Assembly (NCBI RefSeq): GCF_030817075.1
Contig: NZ_JAUSYU010000001.1
Coordinates: 3,100,001 to 3,164,000, forward strand
From: Arthrobacter sp. V1I9
GTDB taxonomy: Bacteria; Actinomycetota; Actinomycetes; Actinomycetales; Micrococcaceae
Reading direction: 5' to 3'
DNA: 64,000 nucleotides
Shown: one piece after another, positions 16,998 to 26,490 of the stretch
Layout: each line of letters opens with the position of its first letter
How positions within the stretch are numbered: the stretch's first letter is position 1
The notes under the pieces: generated by a model
Database searches by the model: none
What the model was told of the DNA's origin: nothing
Seen by the model: the letters and a program-made list of their open reading frames with translations, nothing else
Translations under genes and position numbers: made by a program

Positions 16998-19229
16998 TCA
17001 ACCAGCCTGGGCAAGGACCAGCGGCAGGACAGCCCCGGCCCCGGCCTGACGAAGGGCCCGCCCGGCAACCGTCACCGTCCACCGGCTGTCGGTCAGGTCA
17101 TCGATCAACATCACCGGCTGCCCCTGCACTGCGCCCAGCGCGGCTTCGAGCTCGGGACCCACGACAAGCCGGTCCCAGACCCCTGCGAGACGGTACGCGC
17201 TGTTACCGCCACGGCCTCCGGTAGGACCACCGTGGGCCAGCTGCAGCGCACCCAGGTAGGGAATTTGCCCGATCTCCGAGATTCCCCGGGCCAAAGAGCC
17301 CACCAGCTCCGGCTTGCTCCGCGAGGGGATGCTCACGATCGCCGCAGGCCGGCCGACTCCGCTCCAGCCAGGATTGCGGCCATCGCCGGTCCCCCATTCC
17401 CGCAGAACCTGCACGCAGGCCTGGAGCATGGCGGGGTCCACGGGCCGGGCTTCAGCTCCGGCCGCAAACAGCCCGCGCAAAGCGCCACCCCAGCCAAGAT
17501 CAGTAAGCCTGGCCAGCACGCGTCCCTCGGCAAGGCCTTCCCCGGGCTTGAGCTTCCCCTTGACCGGGACTCCCAGCCGGTCCATGCCGCTGGGCCACTG
17601 CAGCCTGGCCTCCAAAACCCCGCCTGCCCTGCTCAGCGTCTGGCTGGCGGCTTCCGTAGCTGTTTCGGCGATGTCTGCCCGGAACCAGCGCCCGGCGCAG
17701 TTGTCGCACCGGCCGCAGGCGCGCGCGGTTTCGTCGTCGAGGACGGAGGTGATGTATTCCATTCGGCAGCCGGCGGTGTCCTGGTAAACCACCATGGAGT
17801 CCTGTTCGTCCACACGCGCCTCTGCTATCCGCCGGTACCGCTCGGCGTCGTAGATCCAGGGCTGGCCGGTGGACCGCCATCCGCCTCCCACCCGTTCGAC
17901 CGCGCCGTCAACGGACAGGACCTTCAGCAGCAGTTCCAGCGGGGTGCGGCGGAGGTCAACCCGCGCCTCCAGCGCCACCGTGGAGAGCGCAGTACCGGCT
18001 TCCGCCAGGGCGGTAAGGACGGCCGCCGCCTTTTCTTCTGAGGGCATGGACGCGGTGGCGAAGTACTGCCAGATGTCGCGGTCCTCCGAGCCGGGAAGCA
18101 ACAGGACATCGGCGTTGGCGGCACCACGCCCGGCACGGCCCACCTGCTGGTAATAGGCCACCGGGGAGGACGGCGCCCCAAGGTGGACCACAAAGCCCAG
18201 GTCAGGTTTGTCGAAGCCCATCCCCAGGGCTGAGGTGGCCACCAGTGCCTTGACCTGGTTGTCCTTCAGCAGCTGCTCGGCCCGTTCCCTGTCCGCTGGA
18301 TCGGTGCGGCCCGTATAAGCCAGCACGTCGTGCCCGGCTTCGGCGAGGAGCCGGGCCGTATCCTCTGCCGCCGACACCGTCAAGGTGTAGATGATGCCGC
18401 TTCCAGGCAGATCGGCCAGATGTGTCAGGAGCCAGCCGAGGCGCTGCTTGGAGTCCGGCAAGGACAGGACGCCCATCCGCAGGGAATCACGGCCCAGCGA
18501 ACCACGGATGGTGAGGACGCCGTCCCCAAGCTGCTCCTCGATGTCGTGCACCACCCGCGAGTTCGCCGTGGCGGTGGTGGCCAGCACCGGAACTGTCTCC
18601 GGCAGCTGGGTGATCAGGTCCGCGATCCGCCGGTAGTCGGGACGGAAGTCGTGGCCCCAGTCGGAGATGCAGTGGGCCTCGTCAATAACCAGCAGGCCGG
18701 TCCGCCGGATAAGCTCCGGCAGCTGGTTTTCCCGGAAGGCCGGGTTGGTGAGCCGCTCCGGGGAGACCAGCAGCACGTCCACCTGGTCCGTGGCCAGCTG
18801 CTCCCGGACGGTGTCCCATTCCAGCTGGTTGGCGGAGTTGATGGCAACGGCACGCACCCCGGCCCGGGCAGCGGCCGCCACCTGGTCCCGCATCAGGGCA
18901 AGCAGGGGCGAGACGATGAGCGTGGGCCCGGCACCGCGGCGCCGCAGCAGCAGGGAGGCAACAAAATAGACGGCCGACTTGCCCCAGCCGGTGCGCTGGA
19001 CCACCAAAGCCCGCCTCCCGCCGTCGACCAGCGCTTCAATGGCTTCAAACTGCCCCTCGTGGAATGCAGCCCCGGGGTGTCCCACGAGCTCGCGGAGTAC
19101 TTCCAATGCCTGCTGGTGGGTTGTGGAAGCGGAAGCAGGACCGGCGGATGGGGCTGCAGAGCCGGGCGGAAGACCGTCAAAATGCGGGGCAGGGTCAGAA
19201 ATTGCTGTGGCGTGCTGGTTATCGACCAT
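16998..19229 (-). CDS. recQ: RecQ-family ATP-dependent DNA helicase with C-terminal phosphoribosyltransferase-like domain
   Basis: 743 aa from ATG 19229; the open frame continues upstream but overlaps the start region of the phosphomannomutase gene on the other strand, so the internal ATG is preferred. Helicase motifs: Walker A QRTGWGKSAVYF (about 78-89), DEAH with CISDWGHDFRPDYRRI, TTATANSRV, and motif VI QQVGRAGRG. The zinc-binding region has RMEYITSVLDDE followed by CGRCDNCAGRWF. The last ~150 residues resemble a phosphoribosyltransferase fold (VMLIDDLTDSRWTVTVAGRA is a PRPP-loop-like motif, as in ComF), a fusion seen in actinobacterial RecQ proteins. The role is DNA repair and recombination. 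Confidence 0.92.
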   Translation of the reverse strand: MVDNQHATAISDPAPHFDGLPPGSAAPSAGPASASTTHQQALEVLRELVGHPGAAFHEGQFEAIEALVDGGRRALVVQRTGWGKSAVYFVASLLLRRRGAGPTLIVSPLLALMRDQVAAAARAGVRAVAINSANQLEWDTVREQLATDQVDVLLVSPERLTNPAFRENQLPELIRRTGLLVIDEAHCISDWGHDFRPDYRRIADLITQLPETVPVLATTATANSRVVHDIEEQLGDGVLTIRGSLGRDSLRMGVLSLPDSKQRLGWLLTHLADLPGSGIIYTLTVSAAEDTARLLAEAGHDVLAYTGRTDPADRERAEQLLKDNQVKALVATSALGMGFDKPDLGFVVHLGAPSSPVAYYQQVGRAGRGAANADVLLLPGSEDRDIWQYFATASMPSEEKAAAVLTALAEAGTALSTVALEARVDLRRTPLELLLKVLSVDGAVERVGGGWRSTGQPWIYDAERYRRIAEARVDEQDSMVVYQDTAGCRMEYITSVLDDETARACGRCDNCAGRWFRADIAETATEAASQTLSRAGGVLEARLQWPSGMDRLGVPVKGKLKPGEGLAEGRVLARLTDLGWGGALRGLFAAGAEARPVDPAMLQACVQVLREWGTGDGRNPGWSGVGRPAAIVSIPSRSKPELVGSLARGISEIGQIPYLGALQLAHGGPTGGRGGNSAYRLAGVWDRLVVGPELEAALGAVQGQPVMLIDDLTDSRWTVTVAGRALRQAGAGAVLPLVLAQAG

Positions 19230-19385
19230 TGGTTCAGTATCCCAGCCGGCCCTGACACCAGGCACGCACGCAACCCTTATGTGGACAGAGCGGGAACACC
19301 GCGGTCGCCGGGACCCGCCGTCACATACAGCGCTTCCCAACCTGTCCACCGCAGCCACTTCCGCCGTCCACGTAAGATAAAGCCC

Positions 19386-20804
19386 GTGACTAGCGAACAG
19401 ACAACGACTTTTGACCTTTCGGCATCCTTCAAGGCGTACGACGTGCGCGGCATTGTGGGCGAATCGATTACGGCCGAAATCGTCGAAGCCGTGGGGGCCG
19501 CGTTCGTGGATATCCTGCAACTCCAGGGCCAGACGATCCTGGTGGGCGGCGACATGCGCCCCTCCTCCCCTGAGTTCAGCAAGGCCTTCGCCAGCGGCGC
19601 AACGGCCCGCGGAGCCGACGTCGAACTCCTGGACCTGATTTCCACTGACGAGCTGTACTTTGCCTGCGGTCACCTTAACCGTGCCGGCGCCACTTTCACC
19701 GCCAGCCACAACCCCGCCGGCTACAACGGCATCAAGATGTCCAAGGCCGGGGCCGTGCCGATTTCCTCCGAAACCGGCCTCAAGGACATCCAGGCCCTGG
19801 CCGAGCGATACCTCAACACCGGCTCTATCCCGGCTGCCGAAAAGCGGGGCCGGATCAGCGTCCGCGATGTGCTGAAGGACTACTCCGAATACCTCCGCAA
19901 GCTCGTGGACCTCTCCTGCTCCCGTCCCTTGAAGGTGGTAGTGGACGCGGGCAACGGCATGGCAGGCCTCACCACCCCGGCAGTCCTGGGCGACGCCCTG
20001 CTCCCCAAGCTTCCGCTGGAGATCGTTCCCCTGTACTTCGAGCTGGACGGCTCCTTCCCCAACCACCCTGCCAACCCGCTTGAGCCGGAAAACCTCCGCG
20101 ACCTGCAGGCGGCAGTGCTCCAGCACGGCGCTGACATTGGTCTGGCTTTCGACGGCGACGCTGACCGCTGCTTCGTCATCGACGAGAAGGGCGAGCCGGT
20201 CTCGCCGTCGGCCATCACGGGGATGGTGGCCCGCCGCGAGATCGCCCGTGCCAAGGCGCAGGGCGAAGCTACTCCCACGATCATCCACAATCTCCTCACC
20301 TCGCGTGCCGTGCCCGAGCTGGTGGCGAACGACGGCGGCCGGGCAGTACGCACGCGTGTCGGCCACTCCTTCATCAAAGCCGTCATGGCAGAGGAAGGAG
20401 CAGTGTTCGGCGGAGAGCACTCGGCGCACTTCTACTTCCGTGACTTCTGGAACGCGGACACGGGCATGCTCGCGGCAATGCACGTCCTTGCCGCCCTGGG
20501 CGAGCAGGACGGACCGCTTTCCGAGCTGGGCCGCGAGTACGAGCCCTACGTATCGTCGGGCGAAATCAACTCCGAAGTTGAGGACAAGGCCGCCGCAGTT
20601 GAACGGGTACGCCTCGCTTTCGCGGATCAAGACCTCACCATCGACGGGATGGACGGCAGCACATTCACGGCCAACGACGGCAGCTACTGGTTCAACCTGC
20701 GCCCGTCCAACACCGAGCCGTTCCTCCGGCTTAACGCAGAGGCCACGGACCGCCCCACCATGGAACGTGTCCGGGACCGCGTCCTTTCGATCGTCCGGGC
20801 CTAG
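19386..20804 (+). CDS. manB: phosphomannomutase/phosphoglucomutase
   Basis: 472 aa from GTG 19386 (GTG ACT AGC GAA CAG); the longer open frame upstream runs through the recQ start on the opposite strand. Alpha-D-phosphohexomutase signatures: KAYDVRGIVGE at the N-terminus, catalytic phosphoserine loop TFTASHNPAGYNGIKMSK, metal loop FDGDADRCFVID, sugar loop GGEHSAHFYFRDFWNAD and phosphate-binding loop RPSNTEPFLRLN. It interconverts mannose-6-P and mannose-1-P for GDP-mannose and cell-envelope glycans. It is followed 7 bp later by a small hypothetical gene, probably co-transcribed. Confidence 0.93.
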   Translation: MTSEQTTTFDLSASFKAYDVRGIVGESITAEIVEAVGAAFVDILQLQGQTILVGGDMRPSSPEFSKAFASGATARGADVELLDLISTDELYFACGHLNRAGATFTASHNPAGYNGIKMSKAGAVPISSETGLKDIQALAERYLNTGSIPAAEKRGRISVRDVLKDYSEYLRKLVDLSCSRPLKVVVDAGNGMAGLTTPAVLGDALLPKLPLEIVPLYFELDGSFPNHPANPLEPENLRDLQAAVLQHGADIGLAFDGDADRCFVIDEKGEPVSPSAITGMVARREIARAKAQGEATPTIIHNLLTSRAVPELVANDGGRAVRTRVGHSFIKAVMAEEGAVFGGEHSAHFYFRDFWNADTGMLAAMHVLAALGEQDGPLSELGREYEPYVSSGEINSEVEDKAAAVERVRLAFADQDLTIDGMDGSTFTANDGSYWFNLRPSNTEPFLRLNAEATDRPTMERVRDRVLSIVRA

Positions 20805-20811
20805 TCCACGC

Positions 20812-21312
20812 ATGGCTGAGGACACGGGATTGGACTCCGGAAGAGGTGCCGGCGGGCAGGCGTCCTGGCGGGACTCCGTTCCCGAGAGCACGGCCACGGA
20901 CCTTGAGAACCTTCTGGGGACGGGCATCAGCGCCGCGCAGGAACAGCTCCAGCGCAACGGCGGGTTCCTGCCCTTCGCCCTGACAGTTCAGAACGACGGC
21001 GAGGTACGCCTGGTTGCCGTTTCCCCGGCGGATGCGGAGGAAGGCTCCGATGGGGACTTCGACGCCGATGCCATGATCAGCGACCTCACGGCCCTGCTGC
21101 GGCAGAACCGGGAAGACTTCCGGGCAGCGGCCGTGGTCTGCGACATCCTGCTCGTGGAGGAGGACTCGGACGCCATCCACGTGGCAACTGAGCACCGTGA
21201 GGGCCCGGTGTTCGCCGCCGTCCTGCCCTACTCGGCCGATGCTGCCACCAGGACCTGGGAGTTCGGCGAGCTTGCCGCGGACACAAGCGAACCCGTTATC
21301 TGGGTGGACTAG
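20812..21312 (+). CDS. hypothetical protein
   Basis: 166 aa, acidic, no membrane segment or signal peptide. The middle (GGFLPFALTVQNDGEVRLVAVSP) and C-terminal part (VVCDILLVEEDSDAIHVATE) look like an alpha/beta single-domain protein, possibly of a family conserved next to manB in Micrococcaceae. I do not recognise the function. It starts with ATG 20812, 7 bp after manB; the Rrf2 regulator starts 15 bp after it. Confidence 0.75.
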   Translation: MAEDTGLDSGRGAGGQASWRDSVPESTATDLENLLGTGISAAQEQLQRNGGFLPFALTVQNDGEVRLVAVSPADAEEGSDGDFDADAMISDLTALLRQNREDFRAAAVVCDILLVEEDSDAIHVATEHREGPVFAAVLPYSADAATRTWEFGELAADTSEPVIWVD

Positions 21313-21327
21313 ACCGGCGCCGGGGCC

Positions 21328-21777
21328 ATGAAGATCAACGCTTTTGCTGATGTGAGCCTGCGGGCCCTGATGGTGCTCGCAGCCGTTCCTGGCGGCACCC
21401 TGCTGACTACACAGAACATTGCGGACACCGTGGGAACCCCCTACAACCATGTCAGCAAGGCAATGGCGAAACTGCGGAACCTGGGGCTGATTGAGGTGGA
21501 GCGCGGCCGGACCGGTGGCTCCAGGCTGAGCCACGCCGGCCGGATTGCCACCGTGGGGCAGATCCTCCGCCAACTCGATACCCGCGCCGACGCTGCAGAG
21601 TGCGTTGCCCCGAGCGGCAACTGCCCGCTGATCAACGAGTGCAAGCTCAGGTCCGCCCTCTCGCGGGCGCGTGAGGCGTTTTACCGCGAACTCGATGGCG
21701 TGGTCATCGCCGATCTTCCCGCGTCCCGGCAGATGGCCCCGGTGTTCGAGATGATCGGGTTGCGGCCGGGGCTCTAG
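21328..21777 (+). CDS. Rrf2 family transcriptional regulator (NsrR-like)
   Basis: 149 aa. N-terminal winged helix (INAFADVSLRALMVLAAVPG; NIADTVGTPYNHVSKAMAKL; GRTGGSRLS). Three Cys (CVAPSGNCPLINECKL, roughly residues 92, 99 and 105) match the Fe-S ligand pattern of NsrR-type nitric-oxide sensors. It is predicted to bind a cluster and to repress nitrosative or iron-sulfur stress genes. No hmp gene is adjacent, so its targets lie elsewhere. It is the last gene of the manB cluster and is followed by a strong terminator. Confidence 0.88.
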   Translation: MKINAFADVSLRALMVLAAVPGGTLLTTQNIADTVGTPYNHVSKAMAKLRNLGLIEVERGRTGGSRLSHAGRIATVGQILRQLDTRADAAECVAPSGNCPLINECKLRSALSRAREAFYRELDGVVIADLPASRQMAPVFEMIGLRPGL

Positions 21778-21814
21778 GCACCTGCAGTGCCCGGACATCT
21801 GGCCCGCTTCCTAA

Positions 21815-21872
21815 AAGAGGACGACGACGGCCCCGCACCTTTCGCTGGAAAGGTGCGGGGCCGTCGTCGTAC
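21815..21872. terminator. bidirectional terminator between rrf2-like gene and pckG
   Basis: A 22-bp stem (ACGACGACGGCCCCGCACCTTT paired with its complement) with a 6-nt loop spans 21821-21870, between convergent stops. The minus-strand transcript ends in CTCTTTTAG, giving a U-tract for pckG. Confidence 0.9.
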
Positions 21873-21904
21873 TTCAGGACGCCGTTGTCCCGGGCGGTGG
21901 GGAC

Positions 21905-23731
21905 TCAGCCCAGACGGGACTTCAGGCTGGTGAGCTCCGACTGCAGCGCATCCGGCAGGGAGCCGCCGAAGTTGGCGAACCATTCTTCGATGGAAGCGAG
22001 CTCCTTGGACCATTCCGCCGGGTCCACCTTGACTGCTTCCTCCACCTGGGCGGGGGTCATGTCCAGGCCTTCGAGGTCGATCGCGTCGCCGGTGGGCACG
22101 AAACCGATGGGAGTCTCCACGGCTTCCGCTTTGCCCTCGAGGCGCTCGATGGCCCATTTGAGGACGCGGGCGTTGTCGCCAAAACCGGGCCAGGCGAAGC
22201 CGCCCTCGGAGTTGCGGCGGAACCAGTTGACCAGGAAGATCTTGGGCAGCCGCTCGGGGTTGGCCTTGGCCGAGAGGTTAACCCAGTGGTTCAGGTAGTC
22301 GCCTGCGTCGTAGCCGATGAAGGGCAGCATGGCCATGGGGTCGCGGCGCACCACTCCGACGGCACCTGCTGCGGCTGCAGTGGTTTCCGAGGACAGCGTT
22401 GCGCCCATAAAGATGCCGTTTGACCAGCTGCGGGCTTCGGTGACCAGCGGAATGGTGGTCTTGCGCCGGCCGCCGAACAGGATGGCGGAAAGCTCCACGC
22501 CGTTGGGGCTGTGGTACTCCTCGGCGAGCATGTCGATCTGGTCGATGGGCGTGCAGAAACGGGAGTTGGGGTGTGCGGCGGGCTTGTCCGAGTCCGGGGT
22601 CCAGGAGTTGCCCTGCCAGTCGGTAAGGTGCGCAGGCACCTCGTCCGTCATGCCCTCCCACCAGACACCGCCGTCGTCGGTCAGCGCCACGTTGGTGAAG
22701 ATGCTGTTGCCCTTGGCGATGGCGCGCATGGCGTTGGGGTTGGTGCCCCAGCCCGTGCCCGGGGCTACGCCGAAAAGGCCTGCTTCGGGGTTGACGGCGC
22801 GCAGTTCGCCTTCCTTGCCGAACCGCATCCAGGTGATGTCGTCGCCGAGGGTTTCAACCTTCCAGCCCTGGATGGTGGGGTCAAGGAGGGCGAGGTTGGT
22901 CTTGCCGCAGGCGGACGGGAAGGCAGCGGAGACGTAGTACGTCTTCTGTTCGGGCGAGGTGAGCTTGAGGATCAGCATGTGCTCGGCCAGCCAGCCCTCA
23001 TCGCGTGCCATGACAGAGGCGATGCGCAGGGCGTAGCACTTCTTGCCCAGCAGCGCGTTTCCGCCGTAGCCCGAGCCGAAGGACCAGATGGACCGCTCCT
23101 CGGGGAAGTGGACAATCCACTTGTCCGGGTTGCAGGGCCAGGGGACATCAGCCTGGCCGGGCTCCAGCGGCGCGCCCAGGGAGTGCAGGGCGGGGACGTA
23201 GAACGCATTCGTTTCGGTGATGCGGTTCAGGACGTCGGTGCCGATGCGCGCCATGATGCGCATCGAGGCGACAACGTACGCGCTGTCCGTGATTTCGACG
23301 CCGAACTTGGGGTCCTCGGCGTCGAGGTGGCCCATAACGAACGGAATGACGTACATGGTCCGGCCGCGCATGGATCCGGCGAACAGGCCGCGAAGCTTGT
23401 CCTTCATTTCTGCCGGCGCCATCCAGTTGTTGGTGAAGCCCGCGTCATGCTCCTTCTCGGAGCAAATGAAGGTCTGCTCCTCCACGCGGGCCACGTCGGC
23501 CGGATCGGAGAATGCCGCGAACGAGTTGGGGAACAGTTCCTGGTTCAGCCGGGTCAGTGTTCCTGCCGCCACCAGCTCGTCCGTCAGGCGGGTGTTCTCC
23601 TCTTCCGAGCCGTCAACCCAGTAGATGCGGTCCGGCTGCGTAAGCTCAGCAACCTCTTCGACCCATGCCAGCAGACCGGCATGTGTGGTGGGTGCGTTGT
23701 CAAGCAGCGGCTTCTGCGCCAGATCGCCCAT
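21905..23731 (-). CDS. pckG: phosphoenolpyruvate carboxykinase (GTP)
   Basis: 608 aa from ATG 23731, with AGGAAGGG upstream. GTP-type signatures: P-loop [13 protein letters not shown], metal and oxaloacetate site region [36 protein letters not shown], and C-terminal nucleotide-site residues in [20 protein letters not shown]. It catalyses oxaloacetate + GTP to PEP + CO2 + GDP, the first committed step of gluconeogenesis. It is monocistronic with its own terminator. The GTP form is the usual one in actinobacteria. Confidence 0.97.
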   Translation of the reverse strand: MGDLAQKPLLDNAPTTHAGLLAWVEEVAELTQPDRIYWVDGSEEENTRLTDELVAAGTLTRLNQELFPNSFAAFSDPADVARVEEQTFICSEKEHDAGFTNNWMAPAEMKDKLRGLFAGSMRGRTMYVIPFVMGHLDAEDPKFGVEITDSAYVVASMRIMARIGTDVLNRITETNAFYVPALHSLGAPLEPGQADVPWPCNPDKWIVHFPEERSIWSFGSGYGGNALLGKKCYALRIASVMARDEGWLAEHMLILKLTSPEQKTYYVSAAFPSACGKTNLALLDPTIQGWKVETLGDDITWMRFGKEGELRAVNPEAGLFGVAPGTGWGTNPNAMRAIAKGNSIFTNVALTDDGGVWWEGMTDEVPAHLTDWQGNSWTPDSDKPAAHPNSRFCTPIDQIDMLAEEYHSPNGVELSAILFGGRRKTTIPLVTEARSWSNGIFMGATLSSETTAAAAGAVGVVRRDPMAMLPFIGYDAGDYLNHWVNLSAKANPERLPKIFLVNWFRRNSEGGFAWPGFGDNARVLKWAIERLEGKAEAVETPIGFVPTGDAIDLEGLDMTPAQVEEAVKVDPAEWSKELASIEEWFANFGGSLPDALQSELTSLKSRLG

Positions 23732-24008
23732 TTCGGTTCCCTTCCTCGGGTTCATCGGTGTGTGCTAAATGCTATGGTCCGGACCACGCGGGTTTTTTGG
23801 ACGTATGCTGAGCATTAAGGGCCGTCAAAACGCGTTTCCGCGCGAATTCAAGGAATTCCAGGCTCAAATCGTACAATAAAGTGATGAAGGTCACCTATAC
23901 CGGTCTAGTTGCCGAGATTACAGGCCTCTCGATTTGGCATCGCGGCCAACCCTCGCGTAAAGTAATTCGAGGTTCAGGGAGAGCGGTTCTTCTCCCGGGA
24001 CACAATAT

Positions 24009-24082
<74 letters not shown>

Positions 24083-24087
24083 CAGAC

Positions 24088-24122
24088 AAGGTCCGCACCG
24101 GTTCGCCGGTGCGGACCTTTTT
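24088..24122 (+). terminator. terminator after tRNA-Arg
   Basis: Hairpin AAGGTCCGCACCGG-TTCG-CCGGTGCGGACCTT followed by TTT. Confidence 0.88.
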
Positions 24123-24256
24123 GCATTGTGCCGGCTGCTGCTTCGCACCCGCGCCCCAGGATCAGCAACCCGGCGCCGCCAAAAGTTACGCAACTGGCGG
24201 CCGCGTGCCTTTCCCGATGCGGCCCCCGCGTCAGATCCCCGGCGTAGGCTTTCCCC

Positions 24257-25711
24257 ATGATGCCCGAGGCAATTTCGCGTGAATTTGATGTTGTAGTGAT
24301 CGGCGCAGGCGCCGTAGGGGAAAATGTAGCGGACCGGGTGGTGCAGGGCGGCCTTACCGCCGTGTTGGTGGAAGCGGAACTCGTGGGCGGCGAGTGCTCC
24401 TACTGGGCATGCATGCCGTCAAAAGCCCTGCTCCGCCCCGGCGCCGCCCTCCACGGAGCGCAGACCGCCCCGGGAGCCAAGGAAGCAGTGACGCGGACCC
24501 TTGACGCTGCAGCCGTGCTGAGGCGCAGGGACGTTCTCGCATCCAACTGGCAGGATGACGGTCAGGTCAAGTGGGTGGAGGACACCGGCATCGAACTGAT
24601 CCGCGGCCATGCATGGCTGACTGCGCCGAAGTCGGTTGAAGTCGCAGGCCTCGACGGCAACTCCTACCAGCTTCAGGCCCGTCATGCGGTGGTGCTGGCC
24701 ACTGGTTCAGCGCCCAACACTCCCCCCGTCAAGGGGCTTCAGGGCGTGCAGGTGTGGGGCACACGGGAGGCAACCTCGGCCAAGGAAGTGCCGCCGCGGC
24801 TGGCAGTGCTGGGTGGCGGCGTAGCCGGGACAGAACTGGCCCAAGCCTACGCACGGCTGGGTTCAACAGTAACGCTGGTGGCACGGAGCGGGCTGCTCGG
24901 GAAATTCCCGGCGGAAGCAGCAGGCCTGGTCGCGGCCGGGCTGCGTGCCGACGGCGTGGAGATCCGGCTCAACACGTCTACGGAAAGCATCCGCGAGAAC
25001 GACGACGGGACGCTGAGCCTGCAACTCGGTGACGGTTCCAGCGTTACCGCCGAAAAGGTCCTGGTGGCCACAGGGCGACATCCGGCCTTGCAAGGCCTGG
25101 GGCTGGAGAGCCTGGGACTCGACCCGAATGAGGCAGGGCACCTCGCCCTGAGGGTTGACAATTCGGGGCTGGTGGAAGGAGTTCCAGGCGGCGGGTCCTG
25201 GCTCTACGCAGTAGGCGACGCCGCCGGAAAGAACCTGTTTACCCACCAGGGAAAGTACGAAGCCCGCGCCACGGGAGACGCCATCGCCGCCCGGGCCAAG
25301 GGGGAACTGGAAGGCGCAGCCCACGACTGGAGCCGCTTCGCGCAGACTGCCAACGAGCACGCCGTACCCAGTGTTGTCTTCACCGACCCGGAACTCGCCG
25401 CGGTCGGACGCACCCTGGAAACTGCACAAAAGGACGGCTACAACGCTTCTTCCGTGGAACTGCCTATCCAGGTGGCGGGGTCCTCGCTGCATTCCGAGAA
25501 TTACGAGGGGTGGGCGCAACTGGTCATAGACGAGGACCACAAAGTTCTCCTGGGTGCGACCTTCGCCGGGCCGGATGTGGCGGAACTCCTGCACGCAGCC
25601 ACCATCGCGGTGGTGGGCGAAGTGCCGCTGGACCGGCTGTGGCACGCGGTCCCCTCCTACCCCACTGTTAGCGAGGTCTGGTTGCGGCTCCTCGAAAAGT
25701 ACGGGCTGTAG
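24257..25711 (+). CDS. pyridine nucleotide-disulfide oxidoreductase, class I
   Basis: 484 aa. FAD-binding GxGxxG (VVVIGAGAVGENVADRV), redox-active disulfide in GGECSYWACMPSKALLRPG (Cys-X4-Cys, as in dihydrolipoamide dehydrogenase and mercuric reductase), NAD(P)-binding LAVLGGGVAGTELAQAYARLG, second FAD site WLYAVGDAAGKNLFTHQGKY and a C-terminal dimerisation domain (VVFTDPELAAVG). The spacing matches lipoamide dehydrogenases, but the CSYWAC loop differs from the usual CLNVGC, so the substrate is uncertain. There is no adjacent 2-oxoacid dehydrogenase or mer gene. ATG 24257 or 24260 can start. Confidence 0.88.
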   Translation: MMPEAISREFDVVVIGAGAVGENVADRVVQGGLTAVLVEAELVGGECSYWACMPSKALLRPGAALHGAQTAPGAKEAVTRTLDAAAVLRRRDVLASNWQDDGQVKWVEDTGIELIRGHAWLTAPKSVEVAGLDGNSYQLQARHAVVLATGSAPNTPPVKGLQGVQVWGTREATSAKEVPPRLAVLGGGVAGTELAQAYARLGSTVTLVARSGLLGKFPAEAAGLVAAGLRADGVEIRLNTSTESIRENDDGTLSLQLGDGSSVTAEKVLVATGRHPALQGLGLESLGLDPNEAGHLALRVDNSGLVEGVPGGGSWLYAVGDAAGKNLFTHQGKYEARATGDAIAARAKGELEGAAHDWSRFAQTANEHAVPSVVFTDPELAAVGRTLETAQKDGYNASSVELPIQVAGSSLHSENYEGWAQLVIDEDHKVLLGATFAGPDVAELLHAATIAVVGEVPLDRLWHAVPSYPTVSEVWLRLLEKYGL

Positions 25712-25717
25712 GATTAT

Positions 25718-25746
25718 TTGAACTGACCGGTCAGTTTGATTAGGAT
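25718..25746 (+). promoter_or_regulatory. sigma-70-like promoter with embedded TetR operator
   Basis: TTGAAC (25718-25723) and TAGGAT (25741-25746) are spaced by 17 bp. The perfect 16-bp palindrome AACTGACCGGTCAGTT (25721-25736) fills the spacer. Operators of this type (TGACCGGTCA) are typical of TetR repressors, and the operon it drives ends with a TetR gene, so autoregulation is likely. Confidence 0.8.
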
Positions 25747-25779
25747 GGGTGCTGAACACGTCGGCGAAAGGCGCCCCCC

Positions 25780-26490
25780 TTGCTCCTAGCTCAGCAGCTC
25801 CACGTCCACGGCCGCCGGGACCCCCTGCTCCCGGCGACGTCCCTCCAGGCCAGCCGCGGGGAGCTGACCCTCGTTTCCGGGGAACGGCAGGACCATCGCA
25901 CGGCATTGGCCCTGGTGATCAGCGGCAGGATGAAAGCCTGTAAGGGCTGCGTCAGCTGGGACGGCCGCCGCGGGATTAGACAGCTCCGCATGGCGAGCGC
26001 ACTGGTGGATGCCCCGGGCGTTAATGAGCCCGAGCGGCACCTGAGTGTGCGCGACCTGGTGACGGAGGACCTGGCCCTGATCCCCCGCCGCTACCGGGGC
26101 GCCCTGCTCAGCAGTCCATGGCTGAAGGTGAACAGCTTTGAGGACATCGCGGACCTGTGGACCGAGCAGCTCGCTCCTTCCCGCCGGCTGGAGCTCCTGA
26201 CGGCGCTGGCGCTGGCCAACCCGCATACGGACTTGCTGGTGGTCGACTCCCCCGACCGGCACAGCGCCGGTTCAGGCAGCTGGCTGCCGCGCCTTCAGGA
26301 GCTGGCGTCCGACGCCGGGCGTCCGCTCGCGGTCGTCGCTACGGTAGCTGCCCTGCCGTCGTCGTGGTCCGGGCCCGTCGTTGCGATTGGCAATGCGGTG
26401 CCCCGCGGGCTCCCACCCGAGTCGGAAGCCGGGACGGAAAACCACGGGGGTACGAGTGAAGCCGCCCTCGAACGTGAGGATGCCAAGTGA
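25780..26490 (+). CDS. ABC-transporter ATPase-like protein lacking the P-loop
   Basis: 236 aa from TTG 25780; an in-frame stop at 25753 excludes a longer form. The overall layout follows ABC ATPases (VHGRRDPLL near the N-terminus; LSVRDLVTEDLALIP where the signature region lies; LLTALALANPHTDLLVVDSPD like the Walker B region). However, where Walker A should be it reads SGERQDHRTALALV, with no GxxGxGK[ST], and the LSGGQ motif is absent (LAPSRRLELLTAL). It is probably a degenerate, non-hydrolysing partner of the YhgE/Pip membrane protein that follows with a GTGA overlap. It is the first gene of the TetR-regulated operon. Confidence 0.75.
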   Translation: MLLAQQLHVHGRRDPLLPATSLQASRGELTLVSGERQDHRTALALVISGRMKACKGCVSWDGRRGIRQLRMASALVDAPGVNEPERHLSVRDLVTEDLALIPRRYRGALLSSPWLKVNSFEDIADLWTEQLAPSRRLELLTALALANPHTDLLVVDSPDRHSAGSGSWLPRLQELASDAGRPLAVVATVAALPSSWSGPVVAIGNAVPRGLPPESEAGTENHGGTSEAALEREDAK

